Source: Candidatus Acidiferrum typicum (lineage in GTDB: Bacteria > Acidobacteriota > Terriglobia > Acidiferrales > UBA7541). Taken from it: 64,000 nucleotides of DNA. The notes under the pieces are model-generated. The model worked only from the letters and a program-made list of their open reading frames with translations, was not told where the DNA came from and did not search any database. The stretch lies in assembly GCA_025463055.1 (NCBI GenBank), contig JAOAPV010000119.1, positions 38,077 to 102,076 on the forward strand, written 5' to 3'. Shown here one piece after another: positions 52,043-60,744 of this stretch (positions are counted from its first letter, which is position 1; each line of letters opens with the position of its first letter). Made by a program: the position numbers and the translations under genes.

Positions 52043-52309
52043 CTATACCGCGATGCCGAACTCGCTCGAAACGCTTGGCGGCGGAGGAAGCGGATGCCCG
52101 CCATCAGCCACCATCGGAGGCGGGGGAGGCAGCGGATGCCCACCGTCAGCGATCCACAGAATAGATAGCGCTTGCGGCGCTACACTCTGCACAACGGGGA
52201 ATTTCGTCAGTAATTTTCCGGCAGGCGCGGTTGAACAAGCCTGACGTGCACTTACTCCAGCGAACAGCGTCAATCCAAGACACACAAACAGAATTTTGCG
52301 AAAACGCAT
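52043..52309 (-). CDS. Small secreted peptide with tandem Pro-rich ADGGHPLPPPP units
   Basis: This is an 88-residue precursor with AGGAGG before the ATG at 52309. A signal peptide (FRKILFVCLGLTLFAGVSAR) precedes a 30-residue linker and two copies of ADGGHPLPPPP (residues 54-64 and 68-78), each in the context (V/I)ADGGHPLPPPP, ending SVSSEFGIAV. No catalytic domain. It would be exported and poly-proline-exposing, so a binding ligand or cell-surface role is possible. I do not recognise a named family. It lies alone between the membrane-protein unit and a lipoprotein gene. Confidence 0.7.
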   Translation of the reverse strand: MRFRKILFVCLGLTLFAGVSARQACSTAPAGKLLTKFPVVQSVAPQALSILWIADGGHPLPPPPPMVADGGHPLPPPPSVSSEFGIAV

Positions 52310-52597
52310 GAGTTCCTCCTCGGAAGATTCCGGAGCAAATGAGCAAACCGACCCTTGCTCCGGTGCGAACATGCGCGGAGGGTAGGGCCTGATTGCTCGT
52401 TTGCTTTCTGGAGGAAAGAACTGGTCGGAATCCCGACCACAGAGGGCAACGGGCGGCCAGAGTGCATACCCGCGAGGAGGCAAATCACCACGACAGAGAC
52501 GCGACTTAGCTAAGGAAACCCGGTGTTTTGAAGCGGCAATCGCGCGGCGCTTACGTTCCAGTCGGGGAGTACCGGCAGCGCTCGGCGCTGGTTGTGA

Positions 52598-53410
52598 TTA
52601 CAAGCGATCCGCGGTTTCTTCGCTGGTTTCCACGGGAGGCGGCACGCCCTTGTTGAAAATTTGTACGCTCAAAACAATTTTCTCGAGTTGCTTCATAATC
52701 TTGGTCGTGTCTGCTGCTTTTCCGAAACCGTCAGGGTCGGGCGTTTCTTCCACCGCCAGAGTCAGCAAGAACTCGTAGCAGGTCCCTTGCGAATATCCCG
52801 CATATGCCCGTTCCAGTATCTTTGTGCCGCCGGCTTCGCTCTCTTGCTCGCTCCAAAAAAGCGCGGTTCCTTGCACCGTCGTGGTTCCCGAGCGGTTTAC
52901 ATTGGACCCTGCACTCGATCCTGGACTGATTGAGTCGCGGCAGCTTTTCTCGCTTGCAGCCTCATCGATTACCAATTGCAGCGATCCATGCTCAAACGTG
53001 GTGTTTGGATATCCGTCCTCGGGAATCAATATGGTCGCAACCAATCTTGCCCCTGGTCGCTCAAGGTCCAGATCCTCCTGCCTCTTCAGGAAAAATGAGT
53101 GCTCCTGCACATCACCGTCTTCGAGGGAGTAGTTCCGTGGGTAGCGAAAGGAAATACCCTGTTCCGGATTGTTGTAAGTGGAACGAAAGGCTTCGCGCGG
53201 CGCGTCTCTATGCGGCGTACCGCTATGCAGTGGACGGGCATGATTGCCTGCAAGAGAGGTTTGACTCGGATCCTTGCTCCGAACTACAGGGTTTGGCGCG
53301 GCCTGCGTGGGTGGCCACCGCTTCGATGGTGCTGCCTCTCCGTGGCAGCCAATCAGTTTCACCGAGCAAATCGCAACCATAACCGCTACAACCAGCTTCC
53401 GTGAAACCAT
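52598..53410 (-). CDS. Putative lipoprotein of unknown function
   Basis: The ATG at 53410 follows AGGAGG. The 270-residue protein has a lipoprotein signal ending in the lipobox LIGC (VAVMVAICSVKLIGCHGEAA). A Pro/Ser/His-rich spacer leads to a beta-rich domain (YNNPEQGISFRYPRNYSLED, GARLVATILIPEDGYPNTTF, EHGSLQLVIDEAASEKSC, TTTVQGTALFWSEQESEAGG, YEFLLTLAVEETPDPDGFGK), which resembles PsbP/DUF-type ligand-binding folds. The function is unknown. The upstream gap 52310-52597 on the other side holds no gene that I can support. Confidence 0.7.
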   Translation of the reverse strand: MVSRKLVVAVMVAICSVKLIGCHGEAAPSKRWPPTQAAPNPVVRSKDPSQTSLAGNHARPLHSGTPHRDAPREAFRSTYNNPEQGISFRYPRNYSLEDGDVQEHSFFLKRQEDLDLERPGARLVATILIPEDGYPNTTFEHGSLQLVIDEAASEKSCRDSISPGSSAGSNVNRSGTTTVQGTALFWSEQESEAGGTKILERAYAGYSQGTCYEFLLTLAVEETPDPDGFGKAADTTKIMKQLEKIVLSVQIFNKGVPPPVETSEETADRL

Positions 53411-53569
53411 GGGACTCCTCCTGCGCAACCGGCAGAAGTTGAATTGGCACGAAGCTGGCCAGAACCTAAGTTGCTGTTGAATAGCTATTTAGATGAACTA
53501 GAACTGCCGGGCCTGCGTTGCCCCGCGCACACGGTGTCGCTTTCCAAACGCGCTTGCGATCACCGACAG

Positions 53570-54012
53570 CTATTTCGCTGCTGGGTTGCGGTCGGGTGCC
53601 ACCCATGCCCGTCTTGCTCGCCGGTCCCCCACCACGTCAAAGCTGTAAAATTGCCGAAAACGGTCGCGGTCCTCTCGAAAGGCGGATACCGCCGCGCGCA
53701 CGGCCTCGAATCGCGAATGGAATCGACCCAGACCGAACAAACTCGCCTATCTCGCTGCACCAAAAGCGGGTTAGCGTCTCGTGGTAGCCATTGTCCTCGG
53801 TATTCGGCGTACCCACGGACGTATTGTGGTGAAGGATTCCGGCTTTCCTGATCGCGAACGTAGCGTCAGCCGCCTGGTCAAAAGCAAAATACGCCGCCAT
53901 GCCCACATGTGCGGCGTGCGTCCAGGCTGATTTTGGTAACTTCCCCGATTTCCATGCTTCGACGAATCTTTGTAATGCCAGCTCTGCTTGGTAGGGAAAA
54001 TTTTCAGATCAT
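53570..54012 (-). pseudogene. Frameshifted remnant of a conserved soluble protein
   Basis: Starting at ATG 54012 the frame breaks after two codons (an extra T at 54006), then runs open through LALQRFVEAWKSGKLPKSAW, THAAHVGMAAYFAFDQAADA, HHNTSVGTPNTEDNGYHETL and TRFWCSEIGEF. Near 53740 it shifts by one base again and continues RFEAVRAAVSAFREDRDRFR and QFYSFDVV to a TAG at 53570. The pieces align in order to one protein family of about 145 residues with a HxxHV-like N-terminus and GYHETLTRFW core. Two single-base shifts in one gene mean decay or sequence errors. The family function is not known to me. Confidence 0.65.
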
Positions 54013-54115
54013 GGCACAAGCGGTGGCCAAGTGTTGCTGAACAATGGTCCCTCGCGGGAGCGCTGAACGGCTGACCTGGACACTTGCGCGGGCACACTTC
54101 TCGCCTCTCGTTTTT

Positions 54116-55231
54116 CTAGTGTCGGCCCTCGCGCCGCTGCGCAACAACGACACCGCGCGGCGTCGAAAGCAGGACGGCCGAAATAAGACCCTCTTCTTCG
54201 AGCCGAAGGGCGGTCTCACGGACAATCTTGAAATGAGAACTGGCATCATGGATCACCAGCAGGCCGCGCGGGTCCAATTGCGGCAGCAGCCGGCGAATCT
54301 CTGCTTCACGGTTTGCGAGATGGCTGTCGCTATACAGCAGATCGATCATGCCTTCGATGTTCGTCTCAAGGCTCGACTCCAGCCGCGATTCGATCCAGGG
54401 GGCCAATCCGCAAGCTTTGAAGCGTTCCTCGGCCCTTGCGCGAATGGCTGGATCAAACTCGATCGTGATGACCTTGCCGAAACCATTTTCCTTCAAGCCT
54501 TCCGCGAGCTTTACCGTGCCATGGCCAAGAAACGTGCCGGTCTCGACGACCAGTTTCGGCTTGACGGTGGTGACCAGCGTCTTTAGGAAATCGAGAACTT
54601 CGACTTCCGTAGTCTGCGAATCGAGCATTCTCCACAATCCCGGTTGTGGACATTCGGCAGTGGCCGCCGTGTATTCCGGCTGCGTGGTCTGCTCATCCCT
54701 TGCGACGCGTTCCAAAATCCGCAATCCTTCGTACTTCTTGATGAATTGCGGTACGACAGCGGCTATCAGCGCACCGCCCGCCAGTATCGAAGGGAGCGCA
54801 AAGAGCACAGAACGGCTAATTTGGGCGTCGCCTGGATGGTGAAAAACTACGAGGAGCAAGATGCGCGCGGCCCCTGCAAAAACCAGCCATTCGGCAAATA
54901 ACAGCCCAAAAGGCCGCTGAAATTGAATCTGTTTGCGCCCTTCTGTCCAAACTACCGGGAAGAAGGCCAGACAGAGAACCACGCCCAGTGTTGATGGAGA
55001 CCGCAGCGGCAGAACACCTCGATCCGAAGCCTCGGGGTAACAGGTCGCGATCAGCGCTGCCACAACACCAGCCGTCAAGGCGGGGGGCAGAAGGTCAAAG
55101 ATCGCAAGCACAGGCAGTCGCAATATACTAGCAAGAGCAAGCCGCCGGCGACGAATATCCAGCGCCAGAAGCGCTAAAAAAGCGACGAATCCAAAAAACG
55201 ATGGAATTGGCGTGAACACTATAAAATCCAT
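54116..55231 (-). CDS. Membrane-anchored class I SAM-dependent methyltransferase
   Basis: This 371-residue protein has five or six transmembrane helices in the first 165 residues (IPSFFGFVAFLALLALDI, LPPALTAGVVAALIATCY, LFAEWLVFAGAARILLLVVF, LPSILAGGALIAAVVPQFI), then a soluble Rossmann domain: KPKLVVETGTFLGHGTVKLA (motif I), GKVITIEFDPAIRARAEERF (motif II), MIDLLYSDSHLANREAEIRR and DPRGLLVIHDASSHFKIV. The catalytic part resembles O-methyltransferases of the CmcI/CalO6 type. The fusion to a multi-helix anchor is unusual. The substrate is unknown. It lies 103 bases upstream of the pseudogene start on the same strand. Confidence 0.75.
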   Translation of the reverse strand: MDFIVFTPIPSFFGFVAFLALLALDIRRRRLALASILRLPVLAIFDLLPPALTAGVVAALIATCYPEASDRGVLPLRSPSTLGVVLCLAFFPVVWTEGRKQIQFQRPFGLLFAEWLVFAGAARILLLVVFHHPGDAQISRSVLFALPSILAGGALIAAVVPQFIKKYEGLRILERVARDEQTTQPEYTAATAECPQPGLWRMLDSQTTEVEVLDFLKTLVTTVKPKLVVETGTFLGHGTVKLAEGLKENGFGKVITIEFDPAIRARAEERFKACGLAPWIESRLESSLETNIEGMIDLLYSDSHLANREAEIRRLLPQLDPRGLLVIHDASSHFKIVRETALRLEEEGLISAVLLSTPRGVVVAQRREGRH

Positions 55232-55789
55232 AAAGGCTGAACATAGCTGTCAAGGCTCTGGCTGAAGTACGGGCACCCGAAGCATCGGACTCACAAGAGA
55301 TATCCCTTCTCCGACCGTTGTGCGGCACCGCCGACCCACGGCTCTGTGAGATGCTTCCTGACGTATTCATACAGATGCCAAACCACATCCGGAATAAATC
55401 GGGTTTTTCTTGTAGCCTTCCAAAAAGCGGAATTCGCTGTCGGTGTTCTTCTGCTGTTCGGCGGCGGTTGAGGAAGACTCCAGCATCGTTTTTTAAGATA
55501 GGTCTTGCATTCGATCGCTCCGGCGGGCACGTCAAAATTGTGGTTTTCGATCCCTTACTGCCTTCAACACGCGCAGCGGATAGAATTCGGGTTATGACAA
55601 AATCGCGATCCTTTTCTTCTACCGCATGTTTAGCCTAGCGACCATATCGGCAAAACTCGCTGGCAGTGAAGGTGTGGGCTTTCCCCAAAATTGTATCTTT
55701 TGAAAACGACGCAGCTAGGTCTCGGAAGAGATAACAAATAAACGCCTCGAAGAACCGTGGAAGCTGGATAGGATCGGTTTAGACAACGA
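55232..55789. other. Intergenic region, possible gene remnant
   Basis: No confident gene in these 558 bases. Minus-strand frames around 55291-55530 contain protein-like text (RFIPDVVWHLYEYVRKHL) but lack a good start, ribosome site or recognisable domain; they could be a decayed gene. The last 150 bases presumably carry the promoter of the deaminase gene. Confidence 0.45.
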
Positions 55790-56260
55790 ATGACAAATCA
55801 CGAGCAAAGTGATCGCGGCACTCAATCGCAAATGTTGGAAATCGCCATTGAAGAAGCGCGTCAAGGCCTCAGCGAAGGCGGTATCCCCATAGGCGCGGCT
55901 ATTTTCGACCGTCACGGAAACCTGCTGGGGCGCGGGCACAACCGTCGCATCCAGGAGAACGACCCATCGATACACGGTGAAACTGACGCGTTCCGCCGTG
56001 CGGGACGCCAGCGCACGTATCGCGACAAAATCATGGTCACAACTCTGGCGCCCTGCTGGTACTGCAGCGGCCTCGTCCGCCAATTCGGCATTCCCACAGT
56101 AATCGTCGGGGAATCCACAAACTTCCGTGGCGGCATTGACTGGTTACGCGAGAATGGTGTCGAAGTCATCGACCTCAACTCCGCTGAGTGCATCAAGCTC
56201 TTGGCCGACTACATCCGCGCGAATCCCGCCGTTTGGAACGAAGACATCGGCGTCGAGTAG
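55790..56260 (+). CDS. Yeast-type cytosine/nucleobase deaminase
   Basis: This 156-residue zinc deaminase of the CDA superfamily has the motif SIHGETDAFRRAG (zinc His62 and proton-shuttle Glu64) and TTLAPCWYCSGLVRQFGIPT (zinc Cys89 and Cys92). The C-terminal NPAVWNEDIGVE closely resembles the end of yeast cytosine deaminase, and VIVGESTNFRGGIDWLRENG also fits that type rather than guanine deaminase or TadA. It would release uracil from cytosine in the cytoplasm. It stands alone but complements the nucleoside-salvage operon at 42-47 kb. Confidence 0.85.
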   Translation: MTNHEQSDRGTQSQMLEIAIEEARQGLSEGGIPIGAAIFDRHGNLLGRGHNRRIQENDPSIHGETDAFRRAGRQRTYRDKIMVTTLAPCWYCSGLVRQFGIPTVIVGESTNFRGGIDWLRENGVEVIDLNSAECIKLLADYIRANPAVWNEDIGVE

Positions 56261-56338
56261 ACGTAATGCGATTGCCCCGCATTGAAGCAGCTCAAAATTT
56301 CGCTTCAAGATTATCTAATTTCGCCTAAACTCCTGCGC

Positions 56339-56758
56339 ATGAACCTAGATATCGATTGGGTGCGGGAACTCTGCCTGTCGTTTCCGTACGCGACCGAACA
56401 GGTCACGTGGGGTCTTGATCTTACCTTCAGAATTAGCGGAAAGATATTTGCGGTTACCGTTCTGGAACCGGCAAAGGTGTGGCTTTCGTTCAAGTGTTCA
56501 GCGGAAAATTTCGCGGAACTCACGGAGCGGGCTGGGATTATACCGGCACCTTATCTGGCTCGCGCGCAATGGGTTGCGCTGGAAAGCAAGGAAGCGCTGC
56601 AGAAAGAGGAGCTAGCCGCTCTGCTTCGTGAATCGTACGAGCTTGTTTTTGCCAAGCTACCCAAGAAGGCCCAAAAGGCATTGCTACAAGCCAAGCATAG
56701 CAAACCAAAACCTGTCAGCCGCAAGCCTCGCAAAGGAAAGACTGGAAAACGCTCTTAA
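56339..56758 (+). CDS. MmcQ/YjbR-like DNA-binding-fold protein
   Basis: The ATG at 56339 begins a 139-residue protein matching the MmcQ/YjbR family: DIDWVRELCLSFPYATEQVT, GLDLTFRISGKIFAVTVLEP and VWLSFKCSAENFAELTERAG, then ARAQWVALESKEALQKEELA. The last 30 residues are strongly basic (KPKPVSRKPRKGKTGKRS), suggesting nucleic-acid contact. The function in the family is poorly known. It follows the deaminase gene by 78 bases, same strand. Confidence 0.85.
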   Translation: MNLDIDWVRELCLSFPYATEQVTWGLDLTFRISGKIFAVTVLEPAKVWLSFKCSAENFAELTERAGIIPAPYLARAQWVALESKEALQKEELAALLRESYELVFAKLPKKAQKALLQAKHSKPKPVSRKPRKGKTGKRS

Positions 56759-56780
56759 TTTTGAGCGAAATGTCTCGCGC

Positions 56781-57236
56781 CTAGTGCACCTCCGCCGGTA
56801 GTGACTTCAAATACGCCACAATCGCGCGCGCGTCTGCGGGAGCCATATGGTAGATGTGCATCGGCGGACGCAGTTCTTCGCCATTCGGGCCGGTGCCGTC
56901 TTCCAGCACTTTCTCCGCCTGCACATCCGTAAAGCTAGGCAGTCCCGCTAAAGCAGGGGCCCGGTCGGCCCAGTTCGCAATCCGTGCTACCGGCTGGATC
57001 CAGATCGGCGCGCCTCGTAGCCAAGCTGCTTCATCCAGCTCGCCGTTTGGCTTACGAGGAGTGTGGCATTCCGAACATTTCGCGACCTCCTCCACTAGGT
57101 AGCGCCCGCGCTCAATATCTGTTTTCGTGGGCGGAGCAGGCAGCGCAAATCGCTTCTGGAACGCATTTGAAGACGTAACGATGAGCCCGCTCACTACCAC
57201 CACACACACCAGCATCACCCTTGGCAGCATTTTCAT
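56781..57236 (-). CDS. Exported mono-haem cytochrome c
   Basis: This 151-residue protein has an N-terminal signal or anchor (VMLVCVVVVSGLIVTSSNAF) and one haem motif, VAKCSECHTPR (Cys54, Cys57, His58), after ERGRYLVEE. The distal Met ligand is probably in RPPMHIYHMAPADARAIVAY. The sequence resembles the cytochrome c modules of alcohol and aldehyde dehydrogenases. It is convergent with the YjbR-like gene. No partner oxidase or dehydrogenase is adjacent. Confidence 0.88.
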   Translation of the reverse strand: MKMLPRVMLVCVVVVSGLIVTSSNAFQKRFALPAPPTKTDIERGRYLVEEVAKCSECHTPRKPNGELDEAAWLRGAPIWIQPVARIANWADRAPALAGLPSFTDVQAEKVLEDGTGPNGEELRPPMHIYHMAPADARAIVAYLKSLPAEVH

Positions 57237-57609
57237 GAGTCCTCATTCCACCCCTGGTCTTAGAGAGCGCAATTCAGCGCAACAAATGCTCTCACTGAAA
57301 GTGCTCTCACTGAAGGAACCCATTTTGCGAGTAAGGGTTTCTAAGGCCAATCCAGTATTCAATGGCCATCACCGAGGATTTTGCTGTACGGCCTGCCGCA
57401 CAGGCGTCGCGTAATAGATGGCGAAGCCAAGGTACCAACGTGGGCGCATTCCTGAACACTTGTGTGCACACTTTGACGCCCCTTTCACCGATCGGGCACC
57501 AATCGAGCATCAGTCGGGATTAAGGTAATCCGACTAGCCGACCGAAAGACCTTTTTTTGACGGGTGTTCGCGGATAGATTGGTTCGCGGGTTATTGTTAG
57601 ATTTAGCGC
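57237..57609. other. Intergenic region with a short tandem repeat
   Basis: These 373 bases separate the divergent cytochrome and ada genes. They contain a 14-base tandem duplication of TGCTCTCACTGAA(A/G)G at 57288-57316. No gene is supported; the ada promoter is expected in the final 80 bases. Confidence 0.5.
57288..57316. repeat. 14-base tandem duplication
   Basis: TGCTCTCACTGAAAG is followed directly by TGCTCTCACTGAAGG. It is upstream of the cytochrome gene and could be a chance duplication or paired binding sites. Confidence 0.6.
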
Positions 57610-58698
57610 ATGAACAGCAACGGGAAGAATCAGCAGGTCAAGACGAACATCCCACCACACGCTGCGGAACGCTACTGGCGCGCGACAATGTCGCGCGATG
57701 CTCGTGCCGACGGCACATTCGTCTTGGCGGTGCGTTCAACGCACATCTATTGCCGGCCGTCTTGTCCTGCGCGGCGGCCGTTGCGGCGCAACGTAATATT
57801 CTTTCGCACTGGGGTGGAGGCGGAGAAGCAAGGATTCCGCCCGTGCAGGCGCTGCCGTCCAAACGAAGTAGCCGGACCGGTCGCGCTTGTGGAGCGCGCC
57901 TCACGCGAACTGGCCAAGTTTGGCGTGGATGAAGGCATTCGATTTGCGGCACTGGCGGCAAGATTGAACACAACCCCGGGAACATTGCGGCGAGCATTCC
58001 AGCAGGTGACGGGCTTGCGTCCGCGCGACCTGGCGGCAGCACTGCGGCTTTCGCGCTTTAAGAAGATGCTGCGTGACGGAAAAGGGATCGCCGAAGCGCT
58101 TTACGAAACGGGTTACGGCTCGACGAGCCGCGTCTACGAAAACAGCAACGCGCAGTTGGGTATGACGCCTGCGACATATCGAAAGGGAGGAAAGAACATG
58201 AAGATCGGATACGCAATCGCGAAATCGTCGCTGGGAAAGATCTTGGTGGGAGCAACGGAGAGAGGTATTTCGGCGGTCTATCTGGGCGACGCGGATGCAA
58301 AGTTGCTGGAAGAGCTGCGCGACGAGTATCCGCAGGCAGAAATTTCCGCTGGTGGAGACGCCTTCGCGCAATGGGTGAAGGAAATTGTGCAGCGCGTGGA
58401 AGGAAATCCGCCACGGCTGGAGCTGCCGCTGGACCTGCAAGCAACGGCATTTCAGCGGCGCGTTTGGCAGGAACTTCAGAGAATTCCGCGCGGAAGCACG
58501 CGAACCTATACGCAAGTAGCGCGGGCGCTGGGTAGCCCAAAGGCGGTTAGGGCCGTGGCGAGGGCTTGCGCGACCAATCCGGTTTCGATTGTGGTGCCTT
58601 GTCACCGCGTGATTCGTGAGGACGGCAGTTTGGCGGGATATCGATGGGGCTTGTCGCGGAAAGAGCAATTGTTGGCGCACGAGCGCGCCGCTGAGTAG
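57610..58698 (+). CDS. ada: Bifunctional Ada: methylphosphotriester/O6-methylguanine DNA methyltransferase and AraC-type regulator
   Basis: Ada repairs alkylated DNA and activates the adaptive response. The 362-residue protein has all parts: the N-terminal zinc domain with four Cys (IYCRPSCPARRPLRRN, Cys48 and Cys52; RPCRRCRPN, Cys79 and Cys82), an AraC-type HTH region (FAALAARLNTTPGTLRRAFQ, LYETGYGSTSRVYENSN), and the C-terminal methyltransferase with VVPCHRVIREDGSLAGYRWG (acceptor Cys331). Length and domain order match the E. coli protein. It is probably autoregulated through its methylated form. Confidence 0.96.
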   Translation: MNSNGKNQQVKTNIPPHAAERYWRATMSRDARADGTFVLAVRSTHIYCRPSCPARRPLRRNVIFFRTGVEAEKQGFRPCRRCRPNEVAGPVALVERASRELAKFGVDEGIRFAALAARLNTTPGTLRRAFQQVTGLRPRDLAAALRLSRFKKMLRDGKGIAEALYETGYGSTSRVYENSNAQLGMTPATYRKGGKNMKIGYAIAKSSLGKILVGATERGISAVYLGDADAKLLEELRDEYPQAEISAGGDAFAQWVKEIVQRVEGNPPRLELPLDLQATAFQRRVWQELQRIPRGSTRTYTQVARALGSPKAVRAVARACATNPVSIVVPCHRVIREDGSLAGYRWGLSRKEQLLAHERAAE

Positions 58699-58737
58699 CG
58701 CGCCTTCTAGCAATCGCAAACTGGGAGCCGGAAAACC

Positions 58738-59445
58738 CTATTGTCGAGGTTTGATGTGAGCGGCGTTCTTCGGCCAATCGGGCTTGAATTTGGAATCGGG
58801 AATCTTCAGATTTTTCATCATATTGGAATACTTCACAAGGAAGTAGTCGCCACCGCCAGCTTCGAAAAACTTTTGCTGAACGGGAAGCCATGATGACTGG
58901 TCCACCCACATCTGAATCTTGGTTATCTGCTTGCGAATCTCTTCGGACTTGGGCGTGAGCTCCAGAAGCACGGTTTTCCGATGGTCGACCTCTTCTTCGC
59001 CCACCAACTTGATGTCGTAGCTTTTCTGCAAGTCCTGGGACTTGGTGCCAAAGCCTAAGCGCATGTACTGATCGACGATCGCGCGGTTCTTGCCGAGATT
59101 GTATTCCTCGACTCGGTTGATTTTCGGGGTGTAAATGAAAAGAGAATCGCCCGTTCGGAGGATCGTTTTGGGGTCCGGCTTGGTAAGGTCGATGCGCATT
59201 TTCTGATCGCGCCGGACGAAGATTTGGCCCGTTTCGGTGGACGTGTCCTTCACTACATCCGTGTACTTAATCTGCTCAATATCCGCGGTCAGACTGCGAA
59301 AATCGGCCGCGGCCTTATCGATCTTGTTGAGAACGCTTTCGGTGGTCCAGCCGGGAGTATCTTGCGCCGAGGAACCAGGCAACTGCAGGACGCATGCGAG
59401 CGAGCAGAACGCGACGATAGCAACGACCGAAACGACTCTTTTCAA
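58738..59445 (-). CDS. LolA-like outer-membrane lipoprotein carrier
   Basis: This 235-residue protein has a signal peptide (LKRVVSVVAIVAFCSLACVL) and a LolA-type fold: ESVLNKIDKAAADFRSLTAD, FVRRDQKMRIDLTKPDPKTI, RTGDSLFIYTPKINRVEEYN, KTVLLELTPKSEEIRKQITK and MWVDQSSWLPVQQKFFEAGG. LolA carries lipoproteins across the periplasm. TTG at 59445 is chosen because GAGGG lies five bases upstream and the product starts like a typical signal peptide; ATG at 59508 is an alternative. It is the last gene of the Lol-like unit. Confidence 0.78.
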   Translation of the reverse strand: MKRVVSVVAIVAFCSLACVLQLPGSSAQDTPGWTTESVLNKIDKAAADFRSLTADIEQIKYTDVVKDTSTETGQIFVRRDQKMRIDLTKPDPKTILRTGDSLFIYTPKINRVEEYNLGKNRAIVDQYMRLGFGTKSQDLQKSYDIKLVGEEEVDHRKTVLLELTPKSEEIRKQITKIQMWVDQSSWLPVQQKFFEAGGGDYFLVKYSNMMKNLKIPDSKFKPDWPKNAAHIKPRQ

Positions 59446-59563
59446 GCTAACCCTCAGTCGCCGGAAGGACGGGCCGGCAGTTTTCAAGTCAATGTAATCG
59501 TAGCACATAGCAATGGATGCGCCGGTTAAGGCAGGCGTTTCACTGGAGAAATGAAGGCACAGA

Positions 59564-59959
59564 TCAGCGACGAATTTCGACTTGATAGGCAATCACGGTG
59601 CCGTTTTCATCGCGAACGGCTTCAATTTTGGTGATGGAAAACCGGCCATTGCGCAAATCGGGTAGGGCACGCTGCAAAGCCTGGTGGAGTTCGTTCTGCA
59701 GGGCAGGAGTCTGCTCCGGCGGGGCGAGAAGGCGGGCATCGACGCGATACTCTTGTCGATGGCCATCGTCGGAGAAAAGGACGAGTTGGACTTGCTCCGA
59801 CGCGACGGGCACGCCAACTTGTGGCTGGTCGCGGAACCAACCGCGAGGCGTGAGCAAGACAAAGATCAGGATGAGAACTACGGCTACGTCGTACTGCCAG
59901 GTTCCGCGCTCGTAAGACCAGAAAAATGTCCTGGTGAGAATCTGCTTGAGGCCGGCCAT
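59564..59959 (-). CDS. Single-helix membrane protein in the Lol-like operon
   Basis: This 131-residue protein has one transmembrane helix (YDVAVVLILIFVLLTPRGWF, residues about 23-42) and a soluble domain facing the periplasm (QVQLVLFSDDGHRQEYRVDA, LHQALQRALPDLRNGRFSIT, GTVIAYQVEIRR). ATG at 59959 lies immediately after the ATPase stop. The family is not recognised; its fixed position between ATPase and LolA-like genes suggests an accessory part. Confidence 0.65.
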   Translation of the reverse strand: MAGLKQILTRTFFWSYERGTWQYDVAVVLILIFVLLTPRGWFRDQPQVGVPVASEQVQLVLFSDDGHRQEYRVDARLLAPPEQTPALQNELHQALQRALPDLRNGRFSITKIEAVRDENGTVIAYQVEIRR

Positions 59960-59960
59960 A

Positions 59961-60707
59961 TCAGTCCGCCGGGATGCCGTCGACGATTACACCGTCGCGC
60001 ATGTGCACGACGCGGTCGAAATGGGTGACCGCTTCGGGATTGTGCGTGATCATTACAATGGTTTGTCCCAGATTTTTGTTGAGCTGACGCAGCATCTGCA
60101 GGACGATTTCGGAATTTTTTGAATCGAGATTGCCGGTGGGCTCGTCGGCAAGCAGGATTTTAGGTTCGTTGATGATGGCGCGGGCAATCGCAACGCGCTG
60201 CTGCTCGCCGCCGGACAGCTCGGAGGGCTTGTGATGCAAGCGGCCCTCAAGGCCCAACATTTTAGTGACGACGTCGAAGCGGTGAGGGTCGAAGCCGTCG
60301 CCGTGAATGAATTGCGCGATGGCGATGTTGCCTTTGGCGGTCAAGGTGGGCAACAAATTGAAACGCTGGAAAACGAAACCAATTTTGTGGCGCCGGAGCT
60401 TGGTGCGCGCCGCGTCGCTGAGCTCAGTCAAATCGTTCCCGTCGACCAGGACGCGACCTCGCGAAGCTTGTGCCAACCCGCCAATGACGTAAAGGAGCGA
60501 GGATTTCCCGCAGCCGGAAGGGCCCATTACAGCGACTGACTCGCCCGGCAACACTTCAAAGTTCACACCGCGAAGCGCGGGCACTTCCACTTTGCCGGCC
60601 CGATAGAGCTTCCACAAACCTTCGGTTTTTAGTATCGGCTCCAAATTTTCTTGCCCTGAAAAAGTCAATGCGCCGGCAGGCTGCTGTATTGTAGCTGCGA
60701 TTGCCAT
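59961..60707 (-). CDS. ABC transporter ATPase, LolD/MacB-like
   Basis: This 248-residue ATPase has Walker [21 protein letters not shown], the Q-loop region [20 protein letters not shown], the signature [20 protein letters not shown] and Walker [21 protein letters not shown], typical of the LolD/MacB/FtsE group. It powers the FtsX-type permease encoded 37 bases upstream. The neighbours argue for lipoprotein or lipid export rather than a drug pump. Confidence 0.92.
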   Translation of the reverse strand: MAIAATIQQPAGALTFSGQENLEPILKTEGLWKLYRAGKVEVPALRGVNFEVLPGESVAVMGPSGCGKSSLLYVIGGLAQASRGRVLVDGNDLTELSDAARTKLRRHKIGFVFQRFNLLPTLTAKGNIAIAQFIHGDGFDPHRFDVVTKMLGLEGRLHHKPSELSGGEQQRVAIARAIINEPKILLADEPTGNLDSKNSEIVLQMLRQLNKNLGQTIVMITHNPEAVTHFDRVVHMRDGVIVDGIPAD

Positions 60708-60744
60708 GGGTGCCTAGCCGCGCCTTAACTGATTATTTGGATTT

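Noticed and set aside
53444..53851. A 135-codon plus-strand gene
   Set aside because: The opposite strand carries recognisable, though frameshifted, protein sequence; the plus-strand frame has no similarity or start signal.
55291..55530. A small minus-strand gene between the methyltransferase and the deaminase
   Set aside because: Protein-like in part, but without start, ribosome site or recognisable family; kept only as a possible remnant in the intergenic note.
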